A stretch of DNA of 64,000 nucleotides from Pontivivens ytuae. Its GTDB lineage: Bacteria; Pseudomonadota; Alphaproteobacteria; Rhodobacterales; Rhodobacteraceae. A model generated the notes under the pieces. That model did no database searches. It had not been told where the DNA came from and worked only from the letters and a program-made list of their open reading frames with translations. Numbering within the stretch: position 1 is the stretch's first letter; the number at the start of each line of letters is the position of its first letter. A program made the position numbers and the translations under genes. The DNA is taken from positions 4,010,001 through 4,074,000 of the forward strand of contig NZ_CP064942.1 of the NCBI RefSeq assembly GCF_015679265.1, in the 5' to 3' direction. Positions 38,871 through 47,424 of the stretch are shown here, in pieces.

Positions 38871-39524
38871 TTAGAATACAAACGCTTTCTCGGCAGCATA
38901 GCCGGGAAGAACCGGTGCAGTGGCATCGAAGATACGGCGCCATGTGATGCCGTTTGCCCCTTTGACACCCAGCTTGACGGCGCCGAAGGCACCCGACATC
39001 TCGATCATCGCGATGCGCCCGTCGGGCCGCAACTGCTCCTCGATTGCATTCGGCAACCGTTCGGCCCCGCCCTGCATCAGGACGACGTCATAGGGACCGT
39101 GGCCGGCCGCGCCCTCCTCCAGCGGACCGGTCTCGACGATCGCATTGTCGACGCCCTGGGCCTGCAGCGTGCCCACCGCCGTCTCGGCGAAGCTCTCGTC
39201 GCTCTCGATGGCCACGACGGCTTCGGCGATCATGGCGACGACGGCGGTGGAATAGCCGTAGCCCGCCCCGATATCGAGGACGAGATCGCCCGGCTGGATC
39301 GCGAGCGCATCGATGATCTTGGCCAGCACCCGCGGATCGAGGCAGACGCGGCCCGTCCCGATCTCCACATGCTCGCCCATATAGGCGACGGCTTTCGCAG
39401 CGGAGGGCAGATACTCCTCCCGCGGGACCGTCAGCATCGCCTTGATGATCGGGTAGCGCGTCACGTCGGAGGGACGGATCTGGCAGTCCACCATGGCAAT
39501 CCGGGCGGCGGTGAAGTCGGTCAT
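38871..39524 (-). CDS. pcm: protein-L-isoaspartate O-methyltransferase
   Basis: The 217-residue methyltransferase has MVDCQIRPSDVT and VPREEYLP in the N-terminal part, LDIGAGYGYSTAVVAMIA as the S-adenosylmethionine motif I, and later motifs with GPLEEGAAGHGPYD. It methylates isoaspartyl residues to start their repair. Some alphaproteobacterial members lack normal activity, so the role is not certain. It is the first gene of the pcm-tolC-popZ-like-valS tract. Confidence 0.9.
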   Translation of the reverse strand: MTDFTAARIAMVDCQIRPSDVTRYPIIKAMLTVPREEYLPSAAKAVAYMGEHVEIGTGRVCLDPRVLAKIIDALAIQPGDLVLDIGAGYGYSTAVVAMIAEAVVAIESDESFAETAVGTLQAQGVDNAIVETGPLEEGAAGHGPYDVVLMQGGAERLPNAIEEQLRPDGRIAMIEMSGAFGAVKLGVKGANGITWRRIFDATAPVLPGYAAEKAFVF

Positions 39525-39654
39525 GGGCGCGTCCTTGCGGTCCGGCTGGGCATCGTTTGGCCGTGATTGCCACAGCGCCGGGGCGCAGGCAACGGCTCAA
39601 AGATGGCTCTGGACGCCCCCGGCCGCATTCGTTATCTGACCAACCACACCCGGC

Positions 39655-39728
39655 GGCGAGTTGGCGGAGTGGTTACGCAGCGGATTGCAAATCCGTGTAC
39701 ACCGGTTCGATTCCGGTACTCGCCTCCA
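39655..39728 (+). tRNA. tRNA-Cys (anticodon GCA)
   Basis: The 74-base cloverleaf folds cleanly: acceptor GGCGAGT/ACTCGCC, D arm GCGGAGTGGTTACGC, anticodon arm GCGGA-TTGCAAA-TCCGT with GCA, T arm ACCGG-TTCGATT-CCGGT, discriminator T and encoded CCA. The intergenic stretch before it shows no gene. Confidence 0.96.
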
Positions 39729-39958
39729 AAGACTTCAGTATAAGTCTGAAGCCTTGTAACGTGCATAGTCACTCAAATTCGCTGACCGCTCCGCCACTAA
39801 AATTCGAATCAAAGATATTAAAAATTTTGATTTTAAATGTTATAGTTGTTTCAATCTGCCTCTCAGATTGAGAATATAGAAGTATTCACCTCCCAGCTAT
39901 TGCACTTAATCTGCGCTATTGTGCCAGCCTCGTAGTATGACACAGACATGCACGCAGC
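39729..39958. other. AT-rich non-coding stretch after tRNA-Cys
   Basis: This 230-bp stretch is far poorer in GC than the genes around it and holds no convincing reading frame. It contains a tRNA-proximal inverted repeat (AGACTT-N6-AAGTCT at 39730-39747) and an 8-bp hairpin TCAATCTG-N5-CAGATTGA at 39851-39871. No repeat of the tRNA 3' end was seen in the next few kb. Confidence 0.6.
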
Positions 39959-39991
39959 AAAAGAGGGGCGGCCCCGCGCAGGAGCCGCCCC
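39959..39991 (-). terminator. rho-independent terminator of the large acidic gene
   Basis: On the minus strand, GGGGCGGC and GCCGCCCC make a perfect 8-bp stem followed by TCTTTT. It starts 12 bases after the stop of the 1037-residue gene and has the expected orientation. Confidence 0.75.
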
Positions 39992-40003
39992 GCATCGGGT
40001 CGG

Positions 40004-43000
40004 TCAGCCCTCGCCGCCCATGTCGGAGGGCTTGAGGGGTTTCTTCAGCTTCTGGCCGGTCGCCCGCATCCGTATCGCCTGTTCGACCGCGTCGACGAGG
40101 TGCTGGGAATTGCGGAACTTGAAGCTCTTGCGCTTCTCCTTCTTCTGGCTCGTGATGAAGGCCTTGGCGGCGGAACGCGATGCGCCGCTGTCCCGGCCGG
40201 TCTTCGCGATCAGGGTCGCCACCTCCTTGAAGCTCTCCTGCTCCTCCGCGTCGGCGTTGTAGACCTTCGCGAAGTTGGACCAGTTGGTCTTCTGGACGTG
40301 GCTGAGGCTGATCTCGACACCTGCCTCGGCATCGGCAGAGGCGCCTGCGGTCGCCTTCACGCCCTTGGCCGCGAGGGCAAGGATCTTGTCCGGCGGGATG
40401 TAGGCGTCGGGGCTCGCTTTCCTCAGATTGCCCGACAGCATGACCGCACGCGACTTCGCTTCGGCCTCCGCATCCTGCTCCAGCAGTCCGGTGATCGCTT
40501 TGACCTCCTTGCTTACGTATTTCTGGAGCTGGGCGCTGTCCATGCCGGCGAGCGCGCCGGCGCCGGTCGCCTCCGCCTTCGGTGCGGGCTTGGCATCGGG
40601 CATCGCGGCGGTGGCGGCGGCGAGCACGTCTCGGATGGTGGCCGAGGGCGGGCACTCGCCGCGGGACTGCATCTTGTCCATCAGGTCCTGGGCGAGGGCG
40701 ATGATGGCCTGTTTCTTGCCATCGGCCTTCGCCTTCGACATCGCCTCCAGATGCGGGCGGTAGCGGGACGGGATGGTGACGGGACCGGTCGGCGCGCCTC
40801 CATCCGGAGCCCCTCCGGACTCTCCCGTCGTGGCCGCAGCACCTGCCGCGCCGCCGTCGGGATCCTTACGGTCGGGGCCGCGGCGGCTGTCGCCGGGGAA
40901 GGGATCGGTCTCGTCATCCGATTCCGAGTCGTCGTCGGAGCCGCTGTCGGTCGATCCGTCATCGTCGGTGTCGAGGTCGTCCAGATCGACACCGCTCGGC
41001 CCGTTATCCGGGAAGGGATCCGAGGTGCCGCTGCCTTGCGTCTCGTCATCGGGGAACGGATCAGCCGGGCGCGTCGGGAACGGATCCGGATCAGCGGTCG
41101 GGAACGGATCGCTCTCCGTCTCCATCTCCGCGCCGTCGAGGGTCGAGATGTCGTCCAGATCCGCATCCGGGTCCAGGTCGACGCCGGTCGGGCTGTCATC
41201 GGGGAACGGATCGTCGGTGCCGCCGGTCGGGGGCTCACCGCCGGTCGGGAACGGATCCGAGTCCGTGTCGGAGCCGTCCTGCTCCTCCGTCTGCGTCGCG
41301 CCGGGTTCCGAGCCCGGCACGAGTTCGGATACGTCCGGCTCCGGCGGTGCAGGGGGCGTCTCGGACTCAACCTCCTCCATTTCGATTTCGGAGACGACGA
41401 TGCTGCCCCAGCGACGGCCGCGTTCCTCGGCAGAGAGGCGTTGCCCGTCGCCGTCGGCCGCGCCCTGCCGCTCCTCCTCCGCCCGAATGGCCATTTCGAG
41501 CGCGGCGTAGATCTGCTCGACGGTGGTGTCCTCGGGGCATTCGCCGTTCGCCTTCATGGCGCGCAGGATGGCCTCCGCGATCTGGCGGACCCGGCGCATG
41601 TCGAAATTGGCGAGCGCGCGGGCCATCGCGTCGAGTTCGCGGTTGTAGGCCGCAGGGACGTTCGCGGGCGCCACCTCGAACTCGTGAGGCGCCTCTCCGT
41701 CTTCGGAGTCCTCGACCTCGAAGGCGCTGATCTCATCCATCTCGGCCCGCTCACGATCGAAGCGCTCCATGGTATCCGTGGCGAAGGGGTTGGAGCGCGC
41801 CTCGCCCCGCTCCATCTCCTCCCGCTGGCGCTCGAAACGCTCCATGGTTGCCATGTCGTAGCGCTCGGGCTGGGCGTCGCCGTCCTGGACATCTTCCGTC
41901 TCCGCCGCGCGGCGGGGTGCGGCCATCGCGCGGTCGGCGGCGGCGAGGATCTCGTCCAGCGTCATGTCCGGCGGGCACTCGTTTCGGATGAGCAAGTGGT
42001 GCCGCATCTCCTCGGCGATCTGCCGGCGCTCCTTCTCGGTCTTCGCCTTACGCAGGTCATCGAAGAACGCGCCGTATTTCGGCGGAAGCACGTAGGGTCC
42101 CTTGGCGCCGTCATCGCCGCCCGGCTCGTCGTCCGGGAGGGGTGGAATGGGACGGCCCGCGTTCGGGTCGGCCTCCTCATCGTCCGGCAGCGGCGGGATG
42201 GGCCGGCCCGCATTGGGATCGTCCCCGTCGTCTGGGAGCGGCGGGATGGGACGGCCTGCATTGGGATCGTCCCCGTCGTCGGGGAGGGGTGGGATCGGGC
42301 GGCCGACGTTGGGATCCGGCTCGGGCGTGGCGTCGGAGCCGAAGAGTTCCTCGAGATCGGCCTGCTCGTAGGGGCTGTCGTCGAAATCGGATTCGCTTTC
42401 CGCGACGCTTTCGTCGTCGAGGAAGGTGTCGAGATCCGGCCGTTGGAAGGAGCTCTCGTCGAAGTCCGGCTCGCTGTCGTCATCGCTGCCGCTGTCGGAG
42501 CTGTCGTCGTCCGCGCGCCCGTTTGCACCGCCTGCCCCGCCGGCGCCGCCGCGGCGGGAGCCGTCATCGGAGCCGGTCCCGCCAGCCCCGGGTGCGCCCC
42601 CTGCCCCGGGTGCGCCGCCGGAGCCCGGTGCACCGCCCTGGCCCGGAGGATTGCCGCCATCGCCCGGCGGGTTGCCACCGTCGCCCGGCGGTGGCGTGCC
42701 GTCGTCGGCATCCGGATCGATGCCGTTGAAATCGAGACCGCCATCCTCGGGCCGGAAATCCTCGTCATCCTCGTCGAACTCCGGATCGAGCTCGACCTCG
42801 CCGCGCCGCTCCACACGATCGACCAGGGTCGCCATGAGCCCCATCACGTCGTTGAGGGGGTTGGCGTTGCCGGTCAGATCGACCCCGTCGTCGGGCTGCC
42901 ATCCGTTCCGGCTGCGCCAGTCGAGGATGTATTCCCGCTCCGCCCGGATCAGCGTGGCGAGCGTGCTGGCATCCCGCCGGAACACCCCGGCATCCTTGGT

Positions 43001-43117
43001 CTCGCACGCGAGAAAAGCGTCCTGCGCAGCGGCGAGGAACCGGGGCTCGTTCGGGAGCGCCAGAACCCTCAATGTCACCTGCCAGTGCCCGTCGCTGTAG
43101 CCGTTTCCATCCGCCAT
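40004..43117 (-). CDS. large acidic repeat protein, unrecognised
   Basis: The 1037-residue product is strongly acidic and has no signal peptide or membrane helix. In order it has a 105-residue helical N-terminal domain and an Asp/Gly/Pro-rich linker. Four tandem 14-16-residue repeats of DPNxGRPIPPLPDD follow (about 268-331). Helical modules with NECP or GECP motifs lie near 379-382, 525-528 and 820-823. DPFP repeats (about 620-745) and a basic C-terminal region (about 860-1037) complete it. A degenerate fourth module may lie near 890-923. AGGAGA precedes the ATG at 43117. The function is unknown; it may be a scaffold. Confidence 0.85.
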   Translation of the reverse strand: MADGNGYSDGHWQVTLRVLALPNEPRFLAAAQDAFLACETKDAGVFRRDASTLATLIRAEREYILDWRSRNGWQPDDGVDLTGNANPLNDVMGLMATLVDRVERRGEVELDPEFDEDDEDFRPEDGGLDFNGIDPDADDGTPPPGDGGNPPGDGGNPPGQGGAPGSGGAPGAGGAPGAGGTGSDDGSRRGGAGGAGGANGRADDDSSDSGSDDDSEPDFDESSFQRPDLDTFLDDESVAESESDFDDSPYEQADLEELFGSDATPEPDPNVGRPIPPLPDDGDDPNAGRPIPPLPDDGDDPNAGRPIPPLPDDEEADPNAGRPIPPLPDDEPGGDDGAKGPYVLPPKYGAFFDDLRKAKTEKERRQIAEEMRHHLLIRNECPPDMTLDEILAAADRAMAAPRRAAETEDVQDGDAQPERYDMATMERFERQREEMERGEARSNPFATDTMERFDRERAEMDEISAFEVEDSEDGEAPHEFEVAPANVPAAYNRELDAMARALANFDMRRVRQIAEAILRAMKANGECPEDTTVEQIYAALEMAIRAEEERQGAADGDGQRLSAEERGRRWGSIVVSEIEMEEVESETPPAPPEPDVSELVPGSEPGATQTEEQDGSDTDSDPFPTGGEPPTGGTDDPFPDDSPTGVDLDPDADLDDISTLDGAEMETESDPFPTADPDPFPTRPADPFPDDETQGSGTSDPFPDNGPSGVDLDDLDTDDDGSTDSGSDDDSESDDETDPFPGDSRRGPDRKDPDGGAAGAAATTGESGGAPDGGAPTGPVTIPSRYRPHLEAMSKAKADGKKQAIIALAQDLMDKMQSRGECPPSATIRDVLAAATAAMPDAKPAPKAEATGAGALAGMDSAQLQKYVSKEVKAITGLLEQDAEAEAKSRAVMLSGNLRKASPDAYIPPDKILALAAKGVKATAGASADAEAGVEISLSHVQKTNWSNFAKVYNADAEEQESFKEVATLIAKTGRDSGASRSAAKAFITSQKKEKRKSFKFRNSQHLVDAVEQAIRMRATGQKLKKPLKPSDMGGEG
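42125..42316. repeat. four tandem 42-48-bp repeats coding DPNxGRPIPPLPDD
   Basis: Four copies follow one another on the minus strand. At the DNA level they are nearly identical, especially the two central copies, which share long stretches of GGCCGGCC/GGGATGGG-type sequence. This suggests recent duplication or slippage, so copy number may vary between strains. Confidence 0.85.
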
Positions 43118-43266
43118 AACGCAATCTCCTGCTTGTCCAAACAATCTCGGTTGTGAGTGCGGCGGGGCGCGGGTTTGGTTCAGCGGGACATGGAAAAATC
43201 GCCCGCAGGCCCAACGGGAAAAGGCGCCGACGGATCGGAGCCTTTCGGGTCACGATGGGGCCCTAA

Positions 43267-43485
43267 CTACTTGAAGAGCTTGCGCATCGCCGCGAGCAGT
43301 TCGCGCGGCTTCTGCTTGATCTGCTCCTTGCGGATGACGCTATCGGCGATCCTCTCCGCATCCTTGTCATTGTCGGTCTGGAGGGCGGGGAGCATCTTCT
43401 GCCCGCCCTTCTGATCGGAGACGCCGAGCCGCTTCATCATCGCGGCGTAGTCGTCGGGATACTTGATGTTGTTGATCCCGATCAT
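43267..43485 (-). CDS. hypothetical protein, 72 residues
   Basis: This short soluble protein begins MIGINNIKYPDDYAAMMKRL and is rich in lysine, arginine and acidic residues, with helical propensity in the C-terminal half. AAAGGAG lies 5 bases before the ATG, which strongly supports translation. It lies 150 bp upstream of the large acidic gene and 94 bp downstream of the SARP-hydrolase gene on the same strand. No family was recognised. Confidence 0.75.
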   Translation of the reverse strand: MIGINNIKYPDDYAAMMKRLGVSDQKGGQKMLPALQTDNDKDAERIADSVIRKEQIKQKPRELLAAMRKLFK

Positions 43486-43579
43486 CTCGGCTCCTTTCCT
43501 CGCCTTGGACCAGTTCCATGAGCGTCCCGTGGCGGCGTAGGTGCCGGGATGCCGAGGAAAGGTTCGCCTGAAGGGGCTG

Positions 43580-45079
43580 TCAGAGGCCGTGCTGGACGAC
43601 GAAGCGCTGGATGGCCTCGGCACAGGTGCGCCAGGCAGGTTCGCTGTCCATGATGATGTGGTTGCAGCTATCCAGCACCACGAACTCCGCACCGGGAATG
43701 CCGTCCGCGACGGCCTTGCCATCGGCGAGCGGGATGCGTTGGTCGTCCTTGCAGTGGAGCACCAGCGTTGGCGCGCGAACGTCCGCCAGCCGGTCGCGCA
43801 CGTCGATATGTCCGAACGCCTCCTGAAAGCGGGCGGCATTGCGGGGCGAGGTCGTCTGGCGCTGGAACTCGTCGAACCAGGCGAGATCGGCGGCACGCGC
43901 CTTCGGCATGAAGGTCTGGGAGAAGATGTGGCGGTAGGCGGGGTTGTCGGTGCCCCAGCCGAGCTCGGTCAGCGTGAGCACCGCCTCGCGCCGCGCCTGC
44001 TCCTCGGTCGTTGCCATCACGCGCCAGCCCGCGGCATAGCCGCTGACGAGGATCAGGCCCGAGACGCGCTCGGGATGTCGCGCGGCATATTCGATCGACA
44101 CGGCACAACCTTGCGAGATGCCGAGCAGCGGGAACCGCTCCAGCCCGACCCGGTCCGCCACCGCCTCCAGATCCTCGACGAAGGCGTCGAAGCTGAGGTC
44201 CTTCACGTCCCAGTCCGAGAGGCCGCAGCCCCGCTCGTCATAGCGGATGAAGGTGCGGTAGCGGGCGAGTGCCGCGAAGCTGCGGCCCCAGATCGGGCTC
44301 GACCAGTCGAATTCGAGGTGGTTGAGCCAGTTGGCGGCCTTCAGGATCGGCCGGCCGGAGCCGATGGTGGCGTAGGCCACCTTGGTGCCGTCGGGCACCT
44401 CGCAGAACCCAATATTCTGGCTTTTGAGCGCACGATTGAGGGCCGCGGTCTTGCGGGCCTGCGGAATGTCCCCGGCAGGCTTCGAGGTCGGTTCGGGCCG
44501 GACATGGGCGTGCGCACCGTCCGGATCGACCTCCTGCCACAGCCGCTCCCACTTCTCGGCCGCTCTCGGAGTGATGTCAGGATGATCGACGAGCTGGCGG
44601 AGCACGGCGCAGAGCGTCACGCGCGCATCCTCCCGCTCGGCGGTCAGCCACGACCGGAAACGCTCGTCCCCCGCATCGTCGAGCCCGTCGAGCAGGTCCA
44701 TCTGCAGGCGCTGCGCCATGTCCTCGAGGGCGGCGACCGGCGTGTCGGATCTCTGGAGCGCTGCGGCGATGTCATGGATGTCGATGCAGGCCCCGCCAGC
44801 GTCGAACCAGACCCGCTCGCGATCGGCGACGATCCGGCTCTGCTCCGGTCCGTCCACGACCCGCCGCAGCTTGCTGAGCGCCCAGCGCAGCGTGGCCTTC
44901 GGGTCATCGGGCAGATCCCAGAAGAGCTCGCACAGCCGCTCGCGACGATGCGGCCGCCGGGTGGCGATCAGGAAGGCGAGCAGCGCGCGGGCCTTGCGGG
45001 AGGGCGGGAGTGCCACCTCCTGCCCCTCCACCAGGACCTGAAGCTCGCCCAGCATCCGGACTTCCAGACCGTGCGTCAT
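43580..45079 (-). CDS. SARP-like DNA-binding regulator fused to alpha/beta hydrolase
   Basis: The 499-residue protein joins two parts. Residues 1-180 start with MLGELQVLVEGQEVALPPSRKARALLAFL, a winged-helix and partial BTAD-like region as in SARP/AfsR-type activators. Residues 220-499 are an alpha/beta hydrolase with RYDERGCGLSD, nucleophile GISQG (S322), DDQRIP (D445 or D446) and CNHIIMD (H474), so the catalytic triad seems complete. The start at 45079 follows GGAGGGGA. It may sense a ligand or ester and control transcription nearby; that is inference. Confidence 0.8.
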   Translation of the reverse strand: MTHGLEVRMLGELQVLVEGQEVALPPSRKARALLAFLIATRRPHRRERLCELFWDLPDDPKATLRWALSKLRRVVDGPEQSRIVADRERVWFDAGGACIDIHDIAAALQRSDTPVAALEDMAQRLQMDLLDGLDDAGDERFRSWLTAEREDARVTLCAVLRQLVDHPDITPRAAEKWERLWQEVDPDGAHAHVRPEPTSKPAGDIPQARKTAALNRALKSQNIGFCEVPDGTKVAYATIGSGRPILKAANWLNHLEFDWSSPIWGRSFAALARYRTFIRYDERGCGLSDWDVKDLSFDAFVEDLEAVADRVGLERFPLLGISQGCAVSIEYAARHPERVSGLILVSGYAAGWRVMATTEEQARREAVLTLTELGWGTDNPAYRHIFSQTFMPKARAADLAWFDEFQRQTTSPRNAARFQEAFGHIDVRDRLADVRAPTLVLHCKDDQRIPLADGKAVADGIPGAEFVVLDSCNHIIMDSEPAWRTCAEAIQRFVVQHGL

Positions 45080-45360
45080 TCCCCTCCGACCCGGCGCGCC
45101 ATCCAGCCCCACGCAAGCGCGCCCTTCAAGAGTTGGAAACTGACATTCCTGCGGGTGGCGAGCAAGCACAGGCGTGCGACCCGGCGCGTCCCGGGCTGCA
45201 ATCGGAGCGTGTCTGCCACGATCCCGGGCAGCGTGATGAAAAGAGCGGCAGCGGCGCGACATTCCCGACCCACGCCGTGAACCCTGGGCGCGATGGCGGG
45301 CACCAAGAAAGTCCCAAGTCCCGGTCCATCCCGGCCCGGGCCCATCCCAGGAGATCCCCC

Positions 45361-45723
45361 ATGAAACCCGTCACCTTCCTCGCCGTCGCGGCGCTGTCCC
45401 TCGTCTCCGTCGGTGCGACCGCCGCCCCGGCCAGCCTGTCGGGCGACGGCATCCTCGTCGATGGCGACGGCATGACCCTCTACATCTTCGATCGCGACCG
45501 GCCGAACGTGAGCAACTGCTATGACGGTTGCGCACAGGCCTGGCCGCCCTTCATCGCGGCGGAGAGTGCGGCGGCCGAGGGCGATTTCGGTCTGGTCACC
45601 CGGCGCGACGGCACCGCCCAGTGGAGCTACAAGGGCATGCCGCTCTACTACTGGGCCGGCGATCAGCAGCCGGGTGACGCGACCGGCGACGGGGTCGGCG
45701 GCGTCTGGCACATCCTGCGCTGA
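45361..45723 (+). CDS. secreted COG4315-type repeat protein
   Basis: The 120-residue protein has a signal peptide (cleaved near residue 22). The mature part shows LVDGDGMTLYIFDRD, NCYDGCAQAWPP with a cysteine pair, and a second half with YKGMPLYYWAGDQQPGD. This is the paired-repeat pattern of PF03640-type 'secreted repeat' lipoproteins, whose role is unknown. It is divergent from the SARP-hydrolase gene, with 281 bp between starts. Confidence 0.83.
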   Translation: MKPVTFLAVAALSLVSVGATAAPASLSGDGILVDGDGMTLYIFDRDRPNVSNCYDGCAQAWPPFIAAESAAAEGDFGLVTRRDGTAQWSYKGMPLYYWAGDQQPGDATGDGVGGVWHILR

Positions 45724-46193
45724 AGACACGGCGACCGCCCTGTCCACCCGGTCTGTCGTGGGCTGGGTGGTGACGTGTCACTCAAAGTTCAAGAAATCGT
45801 CATGAGGTCCACAGCTTCGGCGGGTCACCGCGAGCCACTACAACGCTGACTACAACGTGTCCCCCGCACGTTTGAGGCGAGTTGATTCGCCGTTAACATC
45901 TTTCGGCGGCAGGACCGCGCCCATCCGGACCCAGAAGGCCGGATCGGCGCGAGCGCAGGGGGACAAGCGCCATGTCGAAACGCAATCTCACGCCCGCCGG
46001 GCGGCACCGCGTCGGGCCGTTCGGGAACGCCGCACCGGCGGTTCGTCCGCCATGACCGGCGGCCCGCCCACCGCTGCCCTGCAGAACCCGGACGGCCACC
46101 CGCCGCTCGGGCCGAAATTTTTTTCGCGGGGCGTGAACCTTTCTCCCGAACCGGGGAACCTATGATTGCAGACAGCAAAGTGACACCACCGAA
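45724..46193 (+). other. intergenic region before ECF sigma operon, with two possible small ORFs
   Basis: Two tiny reading frames overlap as ATGA: 45972-46055 (27 residues, starting MSKRNLTPAGRH, with AGGGGGA a suitable distance before) and 46052-46165 (37 residues). They may be leader peptides, but nothing else supports them. The stretch just before the sigma gene contains GAACC repeats (46134-46160) that could belong to an ECF promoter. No other gene is visible. Confidence 0.35.
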
Positions 46194-46793
46194 ATGCGTC
46201 TACTCAAACTGATCCCGAAGCCCGCATCAGGGGCAAAGAACACCACCGACGAAGCCTTGCTGGCTGCCGTCGCAGAAGGTGACATGGCCGCGTTCGAGCA
46301 GATGCATCGGCGCTACTTTCCAAAGCTCATGCACTTCGCGCGGCGCATCACCGGCAGTGCCGAGATCGCGGAGGAGGTCGCCAACGACACGCTCATGGTC
46401 GTCTGGCGCACGGCGGACCGGTTCCAGGGCCGATCCAAACCCTCGTCCTGGATCTTCGGCATCGCCTATCGCCAGTCGCTCAAGCAGCGCGAGAAGATGC
46501 AGAAGCGGAAGGGAGACGTGGAATTGGACGAGAACCTGATCGGCGACAACGGAGACACCGCAGAGGCGGTGATCCGGGCCAAGGACCTCAAGGCCGCGCT
46601 CGACCGGCTGACACCCGAATTGCGCGCGGTGGTCGAACTCACCTACTACAACGGCTATCTCTATACGGAGATCGCTGAAATCCTCGACTGTCCGGTGGGT
46701 ACCGTCAAAACGCGTATGATGACGGCACGTCGCCGCCTGCGGGACATGCTGTCGGACAATACGGAGCTATTTCCGGAGAATGAAGTTGCGTGA
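46194..46793 (+). CDS. ECF-family RNA polymerase sigma factor
   Basis: The 199-residue protein has a sigma region 2 (residues 20-95; EEVANDTLMVVW and SWIFGIAYRQSLKQRE) and region 4 (about 130-185; LTPELRAVVELTYYNGYLY and CPVGTVKTRMMTARRRLR). It recruits polymerase to a small stress regulon. It overlaps the anti-sigma gene by 14 bp. The ATG lacks a strong Shine-Dalgarno sequence. The gene probably controls its own operon, including the subtilase. Confidence 0.93.
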   Translation: MRLLKLIPKPASGAKNTTDEALLAAVAEGDMAAFEQMHRRYFPKLMHFARRITGSAEIAEEVANDTLMVVWRTADRFQGRSKPSSWIFGIAYRQSLKQREKMQKRKGDVELDENLIGDNGDTAEAVIRAKDLKAALDRLTPELRAVVELTYYNGYLYTEIAEILDCPVGTVKTRMMTARRRLRDMLSDNTELFPENEVA

Positions 46794-47424
46794 CACACAC
46801 GATAAGCGGCCCGAGGAGGGCCACGACGCGCTCTGGGAGCTCATCCCGTGGTACGTGAACGGCTCCCTTCCGCCTGAAGAGATGGAGGCGGTCGAAGAGC
46901 GCCTCGCGACCAGCGAGGAGTTTGCCGCGGAGGTGGCCGTGCAGCGCCGCCTGGCGGAGAAGATGGCCACGGTCGACCCTTTTGAAGCCCCCTCGTCGCA
47001 AAGCTGGGAGAAGCTGCGCGCGCAGATTGAAGCGGACAACAAGGCCCGGACACCGCAGAAGGATGCGGGCGGGTGGCTTCGCGGATTTCGGGGGGGGCTC
47101 CTTCCGGCCGGCCTTGCCGTGGCGGCCTTCCTTGCCCTCATCATCCTCGTCGCCCCTGTCGAGGACGGTTTTCGCACGCTGACCAGCGGCGGTGCGGAAG
47201 CGGAAACCGCGATCCGCTTCCAGCCGGTTGCGGGCCTCGACGCCGACCGGCTCGCGCAGATCCTCGCCTCCTACGGGCTTGAGCTGATCGCCGGGCCGTC
47301 CGAGGCGGGCGTCTACACCGCCGTGCCGGCCGACGGGGCCGAGGGCACCGATCTCGAAACCCTGTCGGAGACGCTGATGACCGCGCCCGAAATCGTGTTC
47401 GCCACTCCAAGCGAACAGCCATGA
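46780..47424 (+). CDS. membrane-bound anti-sigma factor, zinc-free
   Basis: The 214-residue protein has an N-terminal cytosolic part with LIPWYVNGSLPPEEMEAVEE, the helical anti-sigma domain pattern, a single transmembrane helix near residues 105-127 and a periplasmic C-terminal part. It contains no cysteine at all, so the usual H-x3-C-x2-C zinc site is absent. It is coupled to the sigma gene (14-bp overlap) and to the subtilase (ATGA). Confidence 0.85.
   Translation: MKLRDTHDKRPEEGHDALWELIPWYVNGSLPPEEMEAVEERLATSEEFAAEVAVQRRLAEKMATVDPFEAPSSQSWEKLRAQIEADNKARTPQKDAGGWLRGFRGGLLPAGLAVAAFLALIILVAPVEDGFRTLTSGGAEAETAIRFQPVAGLDADRLAQILASYGLELIAGPSEAGVYTAVPADGAEGTDLETLSETLMTAPEIVFATPSEQP

Noticed and set aside
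39655..40003. Integrated element with attachment repeat at tRNA-Cys
   Set aside because: No direct copy of the tRNA 3' end and no integrase gene were seen, so only a weak island hypothesis is kept.
42125..42316. Possible CRISPR array because of regular direct repeats
   Set aside because: The units of about 42-48 bp follow each other without unique spacers and keep the reading frame of the acidic protein, so they are coding repeats.
40100..43156. 1018-codon plus-strand frame opposite the large acidic gene
   Set aside because: The repeats in it are only the mirror of the DPN and DPFP repeats. The minus-strand gene has AGGAGA before its ATG and a terminator after its stop; this frame has neither.
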